From the NCBI GenBank assembly GCA_017458225.1, contig JAFTFX010000013.1, positions 1 to 64,000 of the forward strand: a DNA stretch of 64,000 nucleotides, written 5' to 3'. This DNA is from Prevotella sp. GTDB taxonomy: Bacteria; Bacteroidota; Bacteroidia; Bacteroidales; Bacteroidaceae. Shown here piece after piece: positions 34,003 through 43,422 of this stretch. A program made the translations under genes and the position numbers. Under the pieces are notes generated by a model, which did not search any database, had not been told where the DNA came from, and was given only the letters and a program-made list of their open reading frames with translations. Position 1 is the first letter of the stretch, and each line of letters begins with the position of its first letter.

Positions 34003-34037
34003 TTTGCGTGCGATTACAATATTTTTTCCTAACTTTG
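34003..34037 (+). promoter_or_regulatory. Probable promoter of second polysaccharide locus
   Basis: TAACTTTG at 34030-34037 is a good -7 box. TTTG at 34003-34006 is 23 bases upstream, slightly wider than the usual 19-21. It lies 48 bases before the receiver gene start and would serve the whole + strand locus. Confidence 0.55.
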
Positions 34038-34085
34038 CATCTTAGAAATCAGAAATCCTTGATTATTATAATAATTATTTCATAT

Positions 34086-34454
34086 ATGAAAAAGAAAATT
34101 TTAATCCTTGACGACAAAGAGACCATTGCAAAGGTTCTCTCTATTTACCTGATGACTGACTACGACGTGCAATGGCTGCCAGACGGCTTGCAAGGTGTGA
34201 AATGGCTGCAGGCTGGCAATACGCCCGACCTGATCATTTCAGACATCCGCATGCCAGGCATGCGCGGCGACGACTTTTTGGAGTGGATCAAGCAGAACGA
34301 ACTGTTCCGCCACATCCCCGTCATCATGCTTTCCAGTGAGGACTCAACCAGTGAGCGCATCCGTCTGCTGGAGATTGGTGCAGAAGACTATATCGTCAAG
34401 CCTTTCAACCCTATGGAGCTGAAAATCAGGGTGAAGAAGATTCTTCCACAGTAA
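34086..34454 (+). CDS. Stand-alone response-regulator receiver protein
   Basis: A 122-residue CheY-like receiver with no output domain. Acidic pair LILDDKE (residues 6-9), phospho-acceptor Asp in LIISDIRMPGMRGDD, Ser in IMLSSEDS and Lys in YIVKPFNP are all present, so it should be phosphorylatable. ATG at 34086 follows the promoter closely; the open frame extends upstream but without receiver sequence. It is the first gene of the locus, 46 bases before a sugar transferase whose N terminus looks like a degenerate receiver. No histidine kinase is nearby. Confidence 0.9.
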   Translation: MKKKILILDDKETIAKVLSIYLMTDYDVQWLPDGLQGVKWLQAGNTPDLIISDIRMPGMRGDDFLEWIKQNELFRHIPVIMLSSEDSTSERIRLLEIGAEDYIVKPFNPMELKIRVKKILPQ

Positions 34455-34500
34455 CCCTACCCCACTTTTTCTTTGACTATCATTACAAATTTGTGCATCC

Positions 34501-35706
34501 ATGATTGGAGTTATTTATTTAGGAAATAACGCTCAAACAGAAGAACGCATGAAGTATCTTCCCGGCAGGCAGGTCAAGATGACCAAGACCTACAAGGAAG
34601 CAGCCAGTGCCTGCAACACAACTACTGGCGAGGAGCACTTCATTGTCTTCTACGAGAAGAATGTTCGCACTGAAGACATAACGGCCATCACCTATTTGCG
34701 GAAGAACTGCAAGAACATCTACATCATCCTGCTGACCAGCCGGATGAGCGAAGAGGAGCGCAAGACCTACCAGAAATGCGGCATAAACGATACACTGGAT
34801 ATCAACGTTTCGGTGACTGAATTGAACAAAAAGCTGCAATTCATCAGCGACCGCGAGAACATTCTCTTCGACAACAAGATGTCCAAGCAGAAGATACTGA
34901 AGTTCAAGATTCCCTTGTGGAAACGTTCCTTCGACATCATTGTTTCCATCTTGGCCATCATTGTGCTGTCACCCGTTCTGATTATCACCGCCATTGCCAT
35001 CAAAATAGAAGATCCGAAAGGGCCTATCTTGTACAAGTCGAAGCGTGTGGGTACCAACTACTCCATCTTCGACTTCTTGAAGTTCCGCTCCATGTATAAC
35101 GATGCCGACAAGCGTCTGAAGGAGCTGAGCAAGAGCAACAACCAGTATGCCGAGCACAAGGAGGAAGAGACCAAGACGGTGATCACCTCGCCCTTGGGAC
35201 AAGAAGCCGAGCAGCAGATGTTCGATTTGGGCATGGAGTCGGAAATGATGATCAGTGACGACGAGGTGATGCTCGTGGGCGACGACTTCGTGGTGTCGGA
35301 AACCGACTTCAACAAGCAGAAGGAAGACGACATCAACAATGCGTTTGTGAAGATTGAGAACGACCCGCGCATCACGAAGGTGGGCCGTTTCATCCGCAAG
35401 ACCAGCATTGACGAGCTGCCCCAGCTCTTCAACATCCTGAAAGGCGACATGTCGGTGGTAGGTAATCGTCCGCTTCCGCTCTATGAAGCCGAGAAACTGA
35501 CTGCCGACAGCAGCATCGACCGCTTCATGGCACCGGCCGGTTTGACAGGCCTGTGGCAGGTGGAAGAGCGCGGAAAAGGCGGAGCCATGTCGGCCGAGGA
35601 GCGCAAGCAACTTGACATTCTCTATGGTCAGACATACAATTTCGCCCTTGACATGAAAATTATTTGGCGCACGCTTTTCGCCTTCATACAAGACGAAAAC
35701 GTGTAA
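34501..35706 (+). CDS. Polyprenyl-phosphate sugar transferase with pseudo-receiver domain
   Basis: A 401-residue initiating transferase of the WbaP/WcaJ group (bacterial sugar transferase domain). Residues 1-118 resemble a receiver fold but lack the phospho-Asp (FIVFYEKN in its place). [20 protein letters not shown] is the membrane-embedded helix, followed by [19 protein letters not shown]. The catalytic block [20 protein letters not shown] (from about 287) and VGNRPLP follow. An acidic insert of about 85 residues (200-285) separates the two halves of the domain. The usual four N-terminal membrane helices are missing. It should put a hexose-1-phosphate on undecaprenyl phosphate. Confidence 0.88.
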   Translation: MIGVIYLGNNAQTEERMKYLPGRQVKMTKTYKEAASACNTTTGEEHFIVFYEKNVRTEDITAITYLRKNCKNIYIILLTSRMSEEERKTYQKCGINDTLDINVSVTELNKKLQFISDRENILFDNKMSKQKILKFKIPLWKRSFDIIVSILAIIVLSPVLIITAIAIKIEDPKGPILYKSKRVGTNYSIFDFLKFRSMYNDADKRLKELSKSNNQYAEHKEEETKTVITSPLGQEAEQQMFDLGMESEMMISDDEVMLVGDDFVVSETDFNKQKEDDINNAFVKIENDPRITKVGRFIRKTSIDELPQLFNILKGDMSVVGNRPLPLYEAEKLTADSSIDRFMAPAGLTGLWQVEERGKGGAMSAEERKQLDILYGQTYNFALDMKIIWRTLFAFIQDENV

Positions 35707-35722
35707 GACAAAGAAAAATACA

Positions 35723-36691
35723 ATGATCAAACTTAGAAATTTACTATTTGCATTCATATTATCAGCCGGGGTGAGCCAAACGATGGCACAATCCACCTTG
35801 GACGACAGCGGTATCAGTGCCGGTTTCTTTGACTCGAGTTTCACCAAGGACATCAATTTCTCTGATTTCCACTTGCCCCCTTTGGCCGTTCTGTTCGAGA
35901 ATGCCAAATCGAACCCCAATATTTTGGAGATGGCTAAGCTACAGGAGATTGCGCAAGCCGATGTCACAAAACAGAAGAAGCACATTTTCTCCTACATCAA
36001 CGGCCACGCCAGCTACAGCTATGGCAAAACCGACATGTGGGGCAACAACTCTTCCACCTATAACACCATGATCTACCAGTTCCAGGGCTCAGAACAGAGT
36101 TACTGGAATGTGGGTGTGAACTTGAGCGTGCCTCTGGAAGACATTCTTGACCTGGGACATTCCGTCAAGCGCAAGCGTCTGTTGGTGGAAGATGCCCAAC
36201 TGAAAAAAGATGCTGCCTACGATGAGCTGAAATTGCAGATTGCCACGCTCTACATTCGCGTCACCAACAACCTGAATGCCCTGAAGACGGCCAGTGTGAG
36301 TGCCGCCATCTATCAGGGTGCCAACTCGCTGGAGGAAGAAGATTTCCACCAGGGCAACATGGCTATCGGTGACTATGCCTACAGCAGTCTGCGCGGACAG
36401 TCGGCCGTGAACAACTTCCAGAATCTGCTGACCCAGATCACCACTGACATCATCACCTTGGAGATTCTTTCGCACACGCCCATTCTGACCAACACCACGA
36501 CCGAGATCACACTCGACAGCGGCATCCGCAAGTCGCAGAAGCAGATTAAGAGAGAGAACAAGGCCGTTGAGAAGGAAATCAAGGAAGCTGCAGAAGAAGA
36601 TGCCAAGAAAGAGAAGGCTTTCTGGAAATCAGAGCGTGCCAAAGAGAAGAAAGAGACCAAGCAGGCCGCCAAAAATCAAAACAGCAAATAA
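35723..36691 (+). CDS. Short TolC-family outer-membrane protein
   Basis: A 322-residue protein with a signal peptide (LLFAFILSAGVSQTMA) and one set of TolC-like helices and strands, about residues 50-260, against roughly 430 residues in typical TolC. The last 50 residues are Lys/Glu-rich (KQIKRENKAVEKEIKEAAEE). It stands where a Wza-type exporter gene would be expected, between the initiating transferase and the Wzc-like gene, and may be the exit channel or a periplasmic element of the exporter. Export role is inferred from position. Confidence 0.75.
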   Translation: MIKLRNLLFAFILSAGVSQTMAQSTLDDSGISAGFFDSSFTKDINFSDFHLPPLAVLFENAKSNPNILEMAKLQEIAQADVTKQKKHIFSYINGHASYSYGKTDMWGNNSSTYNTMIYQFQGSEQSYWNVGVNLSVPLEDILDLGHSVKRKRLLVEDAQLKKDAAYDELKLQIATLYIRVTNNLNALKTASVSAAIYQGANSLEEEDFHQGNMAIGDYAYSSLRGQSAVNNFQNLLTQITTDIITLEILSHTPILTNTTTEITLDSGIRKSQKQIKRENKAVEKEIKEAAEEDAKKEKAFWKSERAKEKKETKQAAKNQNSK

Positions 36692-36746
36692 ACAGTAGGA
36701 AGAACATATCACAATCGAAACATCACTAACCGAAAAGTGACACATT

Positions 36747-38924
36747 ATGGATATTTTTAGATATATAGTCAGATTCTTATATAAAATAAGGTGGTACTTA
36801 GTCATCCTGCCGATGATAGCACTCGTCGTTGCATGGTTCCTCACACGCAATCTGGAACGCATCTATGATGCCAACACCACCATCTACACTGGCATGATTA
36901 CCGGTTACAACCTTGAAGGCGGAACAGGTATCGCCGGCGGCAATGCCCAGGTCAACATTCTGAACCTGATTGAGATTATCCAGAGTGACAACACCATTCA
37001 CGAGGTGGCACTGCGCCTATTTGCACGTTGCATGATGTACGGCAACCCCAAGAAGGACAACAACTACATCACAGCCGAGCACTTCCGCAATCTGGATGCC
37101 AGTGTGCCGGCAGAGGTGAAAGCCTTGATCAACCACAACAGTGAGAACGCTACATACGCCAACCTGCGAGCCTATGAAAAAGCATCGCGCGACAACTACC
37201 TGTTCAGCATTCTCAACGGTCACCAGTACTTCGGCATCGACAATATCTCAGCCAAGCTGAAAGTGATGCAGTTGGGACAGACCGACCTCATTGACATAGC
37301 CTACTCCACCAACGATCCTGGCATCTGCTACAACACGCTCGACATTCTGAACGATGTGTTCATGCGCCAATATCAGCAGTTGCGCTACGGCGAGACCAAC
37401 AACGTCATCAAGTACTTCATGCGCGAGGTGGCCCGTTTGTACAAGGAACTGACCATCATGGAGAACGACCTGATTCGCTATAACATGAAGCACGGCATCA
37501 TCAACTACGGCGAACAGACCAAGCAGCTCACCGTGCTGGAGAACAACTTCCGCATGACGGGCAACCAGTTGGAGATGAACCGACTGACCACTCAGGCCCT
37601 GATAGCCTATCTGAAGAAGCAGCTGGGCAACCGTGCACAGATCATCGAGTCGAACCAGGACTTCACCTCACTGGTACGTGACATCTCACGCCTGCAGTCG
37701 CGCATTTCCAACCTGCGACTGATGAGCAGCGAGAACGGCGGCATGGACTCAGAGGCACGCACCGAGCTGGCCAAGGCCGAACGACAACTGCGCGATGCCA
37801 CCGCCCAGGTGAAGGAGCTGACCAAGACCATCGAGAAGAACACCTATAATACCGACACCGGCGTAAAGGCCACTTCACTGATTGACCGTTGGCTGGAGCA
37901 GGTGCTGCTGTTGGAAAAGACGAAGGCCGAGATCAACGCCCAGGAAATTATGAAGCAGTATCTGGACCAGCAATATCACAAGTTCTCGCCCATCGGTGCC
38001 ACCATCGACCGCAAGAACCGCCACATCACCTTCATCGAGGGTAACTATATGGAAATGCTGCGCGCCCTGAATGCAGCGCGTCTGCGCCAGCGCAACCTGC
38101 AAATGTCTACAGCTTCGCTGACCATTCTCAATCCACCTGTATTCCCCTTGAACGCACAGTCGAGCAACCGCATGATGTTCCTTTTGGGAGCCTTCATGCT
38201 GACCTTCGTGCTGACGGCCGTCTACTTCTTCATCATCGAACTGCTCGACCGTACCCTGCGTGACCGTATGCGTTCCGAGCGCATCACGAAGATACCCGTC
38301 ATGGGCTGCTTCCCCAAGGAGAGCACACTGCGCTACCGCCGCTTCAACAAGACCATCAGCGACATGGCCCTGCGCCAGCTCAGCAAAGCCCTGCTGCCCC
38401 ACTTCAAGGAAGGCCAGCAGAACGTGCTCAACCTGCTGTCGACTGATGCCGCCAACGGCAAGAGCTATCTGGCGCAAGAGCTGGAGAACTACTGGCTCAG
38501 CATTGGCTTGCAGGTGCGCCGCCTGACCTACGACGAGGACTTCCTCTCGGAGGACAGCCGCTACATCATGGCCAAGGACGTGAAAGACCTGTGTCCCGAC
38601 ATTCAGCCCAACGAGATTGCCATTATCGAATATCCCAATCTGGACGACAACTCCATCTCGTCGGCCCTGCTGAACATGGGCACCGTGAACCTGATGGTGA
38701 CACGCGCCAACCGCACATGGAAGGATGTAGACCAAAAAGCCCTGAAGGAGTTGCAGTCACGCCTTGTCGACCAGAACACGCTCTACATGTATCTGACCGA
38801 GGCCAACCGCTATGCTGTCGAAGAGTTCGTGGGCCAGTTGCCGCCATACACCAAGTTCAACAACTTCGTCTATCGTCTGTCGCAACTTGGCTTGACCGCA
38901 ACCGAGAACAGCCATGCACGCTAA
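36747..38924 (+). CDS. Wzc/GumC-like polysaccharide co-polymerase
   Basis: A 725-residue inner-membrane protein. Membrane helix 1 is at about 16-32 and helix 2 at about 478-498, with a long periplasmic coiled region between (ERQLRDATAQVKELTKTIEK). The C-terminal cytoplasmic part resembles a BY-kinase, but the P-loop reads STDAANGKS (about residue 563-571), a weak Walker A, IAIIEYPNLDD takes the Walker A' place, and the C-terminal tyrosine cluster is absent. It probably controls chain length without tyrosine kinase activity. It follows the TolC-like gene by 55 bases. Confidence 0.83.
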   Translation: MDIFRYIVRFLYKIRWYLVILPMIALVVAWFLTRNLERIYDANTTIYTGMITGYNLEGGTGIAGGNAQVNILNLIEIIQSDNTIHEVALRLFARCMMYGNPKKDNNYITAEHFRNLDASVPAEVKALINHNSENATYANLRAYEKASRDNYLFSILNGHQYFGIDNISAKLKVMQLGQTDLIDIAYSTNDPGICYNTLDILNDVFMRQYQQLRYGETNNVIKYFMREVARLYKELTIMENDLIRYNMKHGIINYGEQTKQLTVLENNFRMTGNQLEMNRLTTQALIAYLKKQLGNRAQIIESNQDFTSLVRDISRLQSRISNLRLMSSENGGMDSEARTELAKAERQLRDATAQVKELTKTIEKNTYNTDTGVKATSLIDRWLEQVLLLEKTKAEINAQEIMKQYLDQQYHKFSPIGATIDRKNRHITFIEGNYMEMLRALNAARLRQRNLQMSTASLTILNPPVFPLNAQSSNRMMFLLGAFMLTFVLTAVYFFIIELLDRTLRDRMRSERITKIPVMGCFPKESTLRYRRFNKTISDMALRQLSKALLPHFKEGQQNVLNLLSTDAANGKSYLAQELENYWLSIGLQVRRLTYDEDFLSEDSRYIMAKDVKDLCPDIQPNEIAIIEYPNLDDNSISSALLNMGTVNLMVTRANRTWKDVDQKALKELQSRLVDQNTLYMYLTEANRYAVEEFVGQLPPYTKFNNFVYRLSQLGLTATENSHAR

Positions 38925-38967
38925 ACAAAATGCTTGTTCGCCAGGCAGTTCCATTGATGATTGAAGC

Positions 38968-40488
38968 ATGAAATTAGCCTATAACAGCGCAAAGTCGAAC
39001 TATACCGGAGGAAGAGTTGCCATACTCTTTCTCCTGTTCGCTTTGGCCATCTACGAGTTCATTCATGCTGGCTTCACTACTTTTGCCATCGTCTGCATTA
39101 TGCCCGTCATGGTGTTGGTGGCCATCATCGCCTTCAGCAGAGGAGTACTGGTTTTCTGGACGCTGTTAGTGGTCAACTACATCATTCAATGGCACAGTCT
39201 TCCACCACTGCCAGTTCCGACATCAATCCCCAACGAGATGCTGGAAATCTTGCTGATAGCGATGGCCGCGATAGACGTCAAGGATGCCAAGTTCGAACGC
39301 AGCGCCAACCTGATGATGTTCGCGCTGTTAGTGTGGTCAGCCTACGTCACCTTGGAAGTGCTGAACGACACTTGCGGCTTGGGCATTCAGGTGGGAGCAT
39401 GGTTCTCAGGTGCCCGAATGATGGCGTTCCAGCTTCTCTATGCTCACCTGATATTTATACTCTACATCAGAGACCCCAAGATGCTGATGAAGTACCTCTA
39501 CTTCTGGGGAGCCTTGGCCATCTTTGCAGCCTTTTGGGTGTGGAAGCAGCAGAAGATCGGTCTTACCCCTGGCGAAAACGCCTTCCTGCAAGGACGCGGT
39601 CGCACTACCCATATCATCAACGGCGGTGCCACCATCCGTCTGTTCTCCATCTATGGTGACGCAGCGAACTTCGGCATCGGCACGGCAGCAACAGCTGTTG
39701 CCTTCCTTATCTTTGCCTTGACGGCGAAAGTCAGGAAGTACAAGATTTATTTTCTCATTGTAGGTCTGATTGCCACATGGGCAATGTTTCCGTCTGGCAC
39801 CCGTACAGCCACATTCTGTCTCTTTGCAGGCTTTGCTGTCTATGTCTTCTTGTCAAAGTCGGTGAAGATAGCTGTTCCTGTGAGCATAGGCTTTGCGCTT
39901 ATCTATTTCATCTTGGCATACACCACGATTGGTAACGGCAATGCCCAGATTCGCCGCATGCGCTCAGGTTTTAACAAAAATGATGCATCAGCCAATCAAC
40001 GCACTATCAACCAGGCTGTAATGAAGAAATACCTTGCTGATGCCCCTTGGGGCATCGGCCTCGGCATGGGTTACGAGAACGTACCTGCCAACAACAAATT
40101 CCGCAAGTTGGCTATAATTCCTCCCGATTCAGAATACGTATTCATTTGGATTCGAACTGGCTATGTAGGTATTACCTTGTTTGTCATTATCACGCTGGTC
40201 ATTTTCTGTGGAGCCTCTTCTATTGTATTGTTCCGATTACGAAGCCCATCGCTACGAGGAATTGGAGCTGGCTTAACGTGTGCCTTCGCCTCTATACAAT
40301 TAGGCGGTTATGCCAACCAAGTACTGATGCAGTTCCCTAACTGTCTCGTCTTTTGGGGAGGCATTTCTCTGGTATATATATTACCGCATATCGAGGACGA
40401 GTGGATCAAACACGAAGAGGAGCAATTGGCCATCGAGGCAGAAAAGAAACGCATCAAGGAAGAAAAGAAACGCGCCAAGCGTGTATAA
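38968..40488 (+). CDS. O-antigen ligase/polymerase-like membrane protein (Wzy)
   Basis: A 506-residue protein with about twelve membrane segments. The large loop near residues 210-380 has GRTTHIINGG, GDAANFGIG and GTRTATFCLFAGF, the last like the Wzy/WaaL pore region. The C terminus is a charged Lys/Glu/Arg tail (EKKRIKEEKKRAKR). In this locus it most likely polymerises repeat units in the periplasm. It is unrelated in sequence to the EpsG-like polymerase of the first locus. Starts 43 bases after the co-polymerase gene. Confidence 0.8.
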   Translation: MKLAYNSAKSNYTGGRVAILFLLFALAIYEFIHAGFTTFAIVCIMPVMVLVAIIAFSRGVLVFWTLLVVNYIIQWHSLPPLPVPTSIPNEMLEILLIAMAAIDVKDAKFERSANLMMFALLVWSAYVTLEVLNDTCGLGIQVGAWFSGARMMAFQLLYAHLIFILYIRDPKMLMKYLYFWGALAIFAAFWVWKQQKIGLTPGENAFLQGRGRTTHIINGGATIRLFSIYGDAANFGIGTAATAVAFLIFALTAKVRKYKIYFLIVGLIATWAMFPSGTRTATFCLFAGFAVYVFLSKSVKIAVPVSIGFALIYFILAYTTIGNGNAQIRRMRSGFNKNDASANQRTINQAVMKKYLADAPWGIGLGMGYENVPANNKFRKLAIIPPDSEYVFIWIRTGYVGITLFVIITLVIFCGASSIVLFRLRSPSLRGIGAGLTCAFASIQLGGYANQVLMQFPNCLVFWGGISLVYILPHIEDEWIKHEEEQLAIEAEKKRIKEEKKRAKRV

Positions 40489-40506
40489 TGAAAACGTGAA
40501 GTTGAC

Positions 40507-41412
40507 ATGCAGAACGAGTGCAGACTTTCCATCATCACCGTCAACTACAACGGACAGGAAGACACCTGTGCGCTACTCTCCACCATACCCTCTGACCGCG
40601 ATATAGAGATTATTGTTGTAGACAACGGTTCGCGCGTTGACGAGACACAGACCATTGCCCAGCGTTTCCCCCACGTCACCACTATCCGCAGCGAGCAAAA
40701 CCTGGGTTTTGCCGGGGGTAACAACCTTGGCATTAAGGCATCGCACGGCAAGTACCTGTTCTTCATCAATAATGACACTGAGTTTCGCGGTGAGTGGATG
40801 GCCGACCGGCTTATGCAACGTTTAGACGAACATGCTGAAACGGCCATCGTCTGTCCGAAAATTCGTTTTGCCTGGGGTACAAGCCCCATTCAGTTTGCAG
40901 GTTTCACCCCACTTTCGTCTGTCACCCTTCGCAATCAAGGCATCGGCTATGGCGAGGAAGACCACGGGCAGCACGACACGCCCCACTCTACGCCATACGC
41001 TCACGGTGCCGCCATGCTGGTCAGCCGCGAGGCCATCAAACGTGTTGGACTCATGCCAGAGTGCTACTTCCTCTACTACGAGGAAGTCGACTGGTCGATC
41101 ATGATGACCCGAGCTGGTTACGACATCTGGTACGATCCGTCATGTACAATCTACCACAAAGAGAGTCGATCAACTGGTATTGACAGTCCTCTGAAGTGCT
41201 ACTATCTGACACGTAACCGTTTTCTGTTGGCTAAGCGTAATATTGGGTTCCCTACACGTTTGTGTACCTATTTTTACCTGATTACAATTGTCCTCATTCG
41301 CGATATTCTAAAACATTTGCTCAAGAAACACTGGCAACAAGCACAGTCTGCCCTGACGGGTGTCGCCGATTTCTGTCGCGGTCGAATAGGGAAACGCCAG
41401 ATTGAAAACTGA
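40507..41412 (+). CDS. Glycosyltransferase family 2, rhamnosyltransferase-like
   Basis: A 301-residue GT-A enzyme. LSIITVNYNGQEDTCALL at the start, IEIIVVDNGS, EQNLGFAGGNNLG, and FFINNDTEF as the DXD-like motif near residue 88 match the GT2 subgroup annotated as rhamnosyltransferases. LYYEEVDWSIMMTRAGY is the usual ED motif of the acceptor side. A hydrophobic stretch near 255-275 may attach it to the membrane. It starts 18 bases after the polymerase gene. Sugar is uncertain. Confidence 0.87.
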   Translation: MQNECRLSIITVNYNGQEDTCALLSTIPSDRDIEIIVVDNGSRVDETQTIAQRFPHVTTIRSEQNLGFAGGNNLGIKASHGKYLFFINNDTEFRGEWMADRLMQRLDEHAETAIVCPKIRFAWGTSPIQFAGFTPLSSVTLRNQGIGYGEEDHGQHDTPHSTPYAHGAAMLVSREAIKRVGLMPECYFLYYEEVDWSIMMTRAGYDIWYDPSCTIYHKESRSTGIDSPLKCYYLTRNRFLLAKRNIGFPTRLCTYFYLITIVLIRDILKHLLKKHWQQAQSALTGVADFCRGRIGKRQIEN

Positions 41413-41445
41413 ATTGTCCAAACACAATTAATTGCACTAAGAGAA

Positions 41446-42420
41446 ATGCCATATAGCCTTAAAGAATTTATTCCACAACTGAAAGATCTGTCGACCTTTC
41501 GTTCTGAGCTCATGGGGTGGTCCATCCTGTGGATTATGGCACTTCACTTCCGTTTCATCACCCTCAAGCCCTTAGGGTTCATCGCCCAGTATGGTTTCTC
41601 AGGTGTCGAGATTTTTATGTTTGTCTCAGGTTTAGGTCTTTACTATTCGCTCCGTAAGGACGACCACCTCACCACGTTCTACCGCAAGCGCCTGCTACGC
41701 ATCTTCCCCACCTACTATCTTATCGGTATCTTTGCCAGCCTACTGCTCTTCCACGACGGTCTGCTTACCTACTTTTATCGCTACTCCACGATAGGATTCT
41801 GGACAAACGGCCCCTACTTCGAATGGTACATCCCGTCGATTGTGATGCTCTACTTGGCAGCCCCATTTCTAAAGAAGTGGCTCGACTCCCGCCTGTCGTC
41901 CCTGTTGGTCTTCATTCTGGCAGGTATAATGGTCACCGCTTTTTTCCTGGCTCAACTCCAAGTGCTCGACCGTGCCCACTTTTTCCTGTTCTATCGCATA
42001 CCAGCATTTGTTGCAGGCATGTTCTGTGCCAAACAGTTATACGAAGGAAAAGAAGCCTCTGCAACCGTTAAAGCCATCTACATAGGAATCACACTCGTAG
42101 GCATTGTGGTCTTCTGCCTGTGTTTTCCGTTACATCACGCCGTCTACGAGTTCAAGTACTACGCTCTTTTTTTCCTGATGCCTGTGTTTATTGCCTTTTT
42201 CTGCCTGCTGAGCAAGCTTTCATCCGCAGTGGCGCGAGTCATTAGTGCCATAGGCAATGCAAGTCTTGAAATCTACCTCATACAATGCCTTTTCTTTACG
42301 GCTATCGTCAATGGACAATTGATTATCCCAGACATCTGGCACGACGCCGTCACTTTTATCCTCATAGCCAGTTGTTCAGCAACAGGAATCTTGCTGCACA
42401 AGTTGCTGAACCGCAGATGA
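41446..42420 (+). CDS. Acyltransferase 3 family membrane protein
   Basis: A 324-residue polytopic protein of the OafA/NodX acyltransferase-3 family, about ten membrane helices. MALHFRFITLKPLG, with FSGVEIFMFVSGLGLYYSLRK at about residues 45-65, and YRKRLLRIFPTYYLIG are the family signatures. It probably O-acetylates the polysaccharide from the cytoplasmic side. It is followed by a convergent SGNH hydrolase gene 10 bases away, which could carry out or reverse acylation. Confidence 0.87.
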   Translation: MPYSLKEFIPQLKDLSTFRSELMGWSILWIMALHFRFITLKPLGFIAQYGFSGVEIFMFVSGLGLYYSLRKDDHLTTFYRKRLLRIFPTYYLIGIFASLLLFHDGLLTYFYRYSTIGFWTNGPYFEWYIPSIVMLYLAAPFLKKWLDSRLSSLLVFILAGIMVTAFFLAQLQVLDRAHFFLFYRIPAFVAGMFCAKQLYEGKEASATVKAIYIGITLVGIVVFCLCFPLHHAVYEFKYYALFFLMPVFIAFFCLLSKLSSAVARVISAIGNASLEIYLIQCLFFTAIVNGQLIIPDIWHDAVTFILIASCSATGILLHKLLNRR

Positions 42421-42430
42421 ACACCTTCAA

Positions 42431-43312
42431 CTACAACTTCTTATCTTGAGCGATATACGAGGCTATACAGGAGTCAAGTAAGTGGTAGCCCTTTGCGTTC
42501 AGGTGTATCTCATCGGAAAGATACAGGTTGCGAGGGTCTTGATAGCCGTCAGCATTCCATGCATCTTTAGGTATATACACCACATGCCCCATAAGCCCTT
42601 GGGCAACGAGCATCGACCGCAATGCCTCGCTATATTCCGTCACCGAGTACATTGTGCAGTGGGTTAGCCACGACCGCAAGCAATCCACCAGATAGTCGTT
42701 CAACGGCTTGCCGCCATAAAGGCCACGAATATTCACATCTGGCATTTCAACAACCACAGGTTTGATGCCATTCTCCAAAAGCCACGCTATGATAAGTCTG
42801 TAATTCTCAATGTAATAATGGGAACCCAGACACGCTGCAGCGTCGTTGATGCCAGCCATGACGATGCAGTAGTGAGGAGCGGATTCTATCAGAGGCTGTG
42901 TACAATAGCCAGCAGCCATCTCATCGGGTGTACAAAGACTACTGAACATGAACCTATAGACATCCTTACTCTTAGCCCCTCCTCGTCCTTTCGACACGAA
43001 ATGAACAGGCTTTTGCATGCTTTCAGTCAGCAGATGCGTCATCAACGTGTCATAACCGAACTCAGCATGCAATCCAGCCCAGCTATCGCCTATCATCACC
43101 ACGCGCAACACTGCAGTGTCACGTTGATGAACACACGCACTGTCATTTCCATTTTTATCAACCGCCACCATGTATGGTTCACCTCTTTCTGCTGGTGACA
43201 GCAAGTTCTTCCACCGTTGGTGCAACAACTGTCCACCCCATGCGACGACAACAATTAGCCCCCCCAACACACAGGCTATGCCCAACACGATTTTCTTCAT
43301 TCTTTTATTCAT
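42431..43312 (-). CDS. SGNH/GDSL-type hydrolase, membrane-anchored
   Basis: A 293-residue protein with an N-terminal helix (IVLGIACVLGGLIVVVAWGG) that anchors it in the membrane facing the periplasm. SGNH blocks are clear: MIGDSWAGLH (Ser), KGRGGAKSKD (Gly), MAGINDAA (Asn) and SDEIHLNAKGYH (Asp-x-x-His). It is likely an esterase or acetyl-transfer partner acting on the polysaccharide. It is the only minus-strand gene in the locus, convergent with the acyltransferase and divergent from the GT2 pair. Start could be 43312 or the Met four codons later. Confidence 0.83.
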   Translation of the reverse strand: MNKRMKKIVLGIACVLGGLIVVVAWGGQLLHQRWKNLLSPAERGEPYMVAVDKNGNDSACVHQRDTAVLRVVMIGDSWAGLHAEFGYDTLMTHLLTESMQKPVHFVSKGRGGAKSKDVYRFMFSSLCTPDEMAAGYCTQPLIESAPHYCIVMAGINDAAACLGSHYYIENYRLIIAWLLENGIKPVVVEMPDVNIRGLYGGKPLNDYLVDCLRSWLTHCTMYSVTEYSEALRSMLVAQGLMGHVVYIPKDAWNADGYQDPRNLYLSDEIHLNAKGYHLLDSCIASYIAQDKKL

Positions 43313-43347
43313 TTTCAGCGCAAAAATACAAAATTATATTTGTTTCC

Positions 43348-43379
43348 TTTGCCTATTATGAATAAAATTACTATTTTTG
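43348..43379 (+). promoter_or_regulatory. Promoter of the GT2 pair
   Basis: TTTG at 43348-43351 and TATTTTTG at 43372-43379 are separated by 20 bases, an exact Bacteroidetes match, 44 bases before the GT2 start. On the other strand a -7-like CAAAAATA lies at 43321-43328 for the hydrolase gene. Confidence 0.75.
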
Positions 43380-43422
43380 CAAGCAATAAGGCAACAATCA
43401 TGTAGCCATAAATGCGCATATT

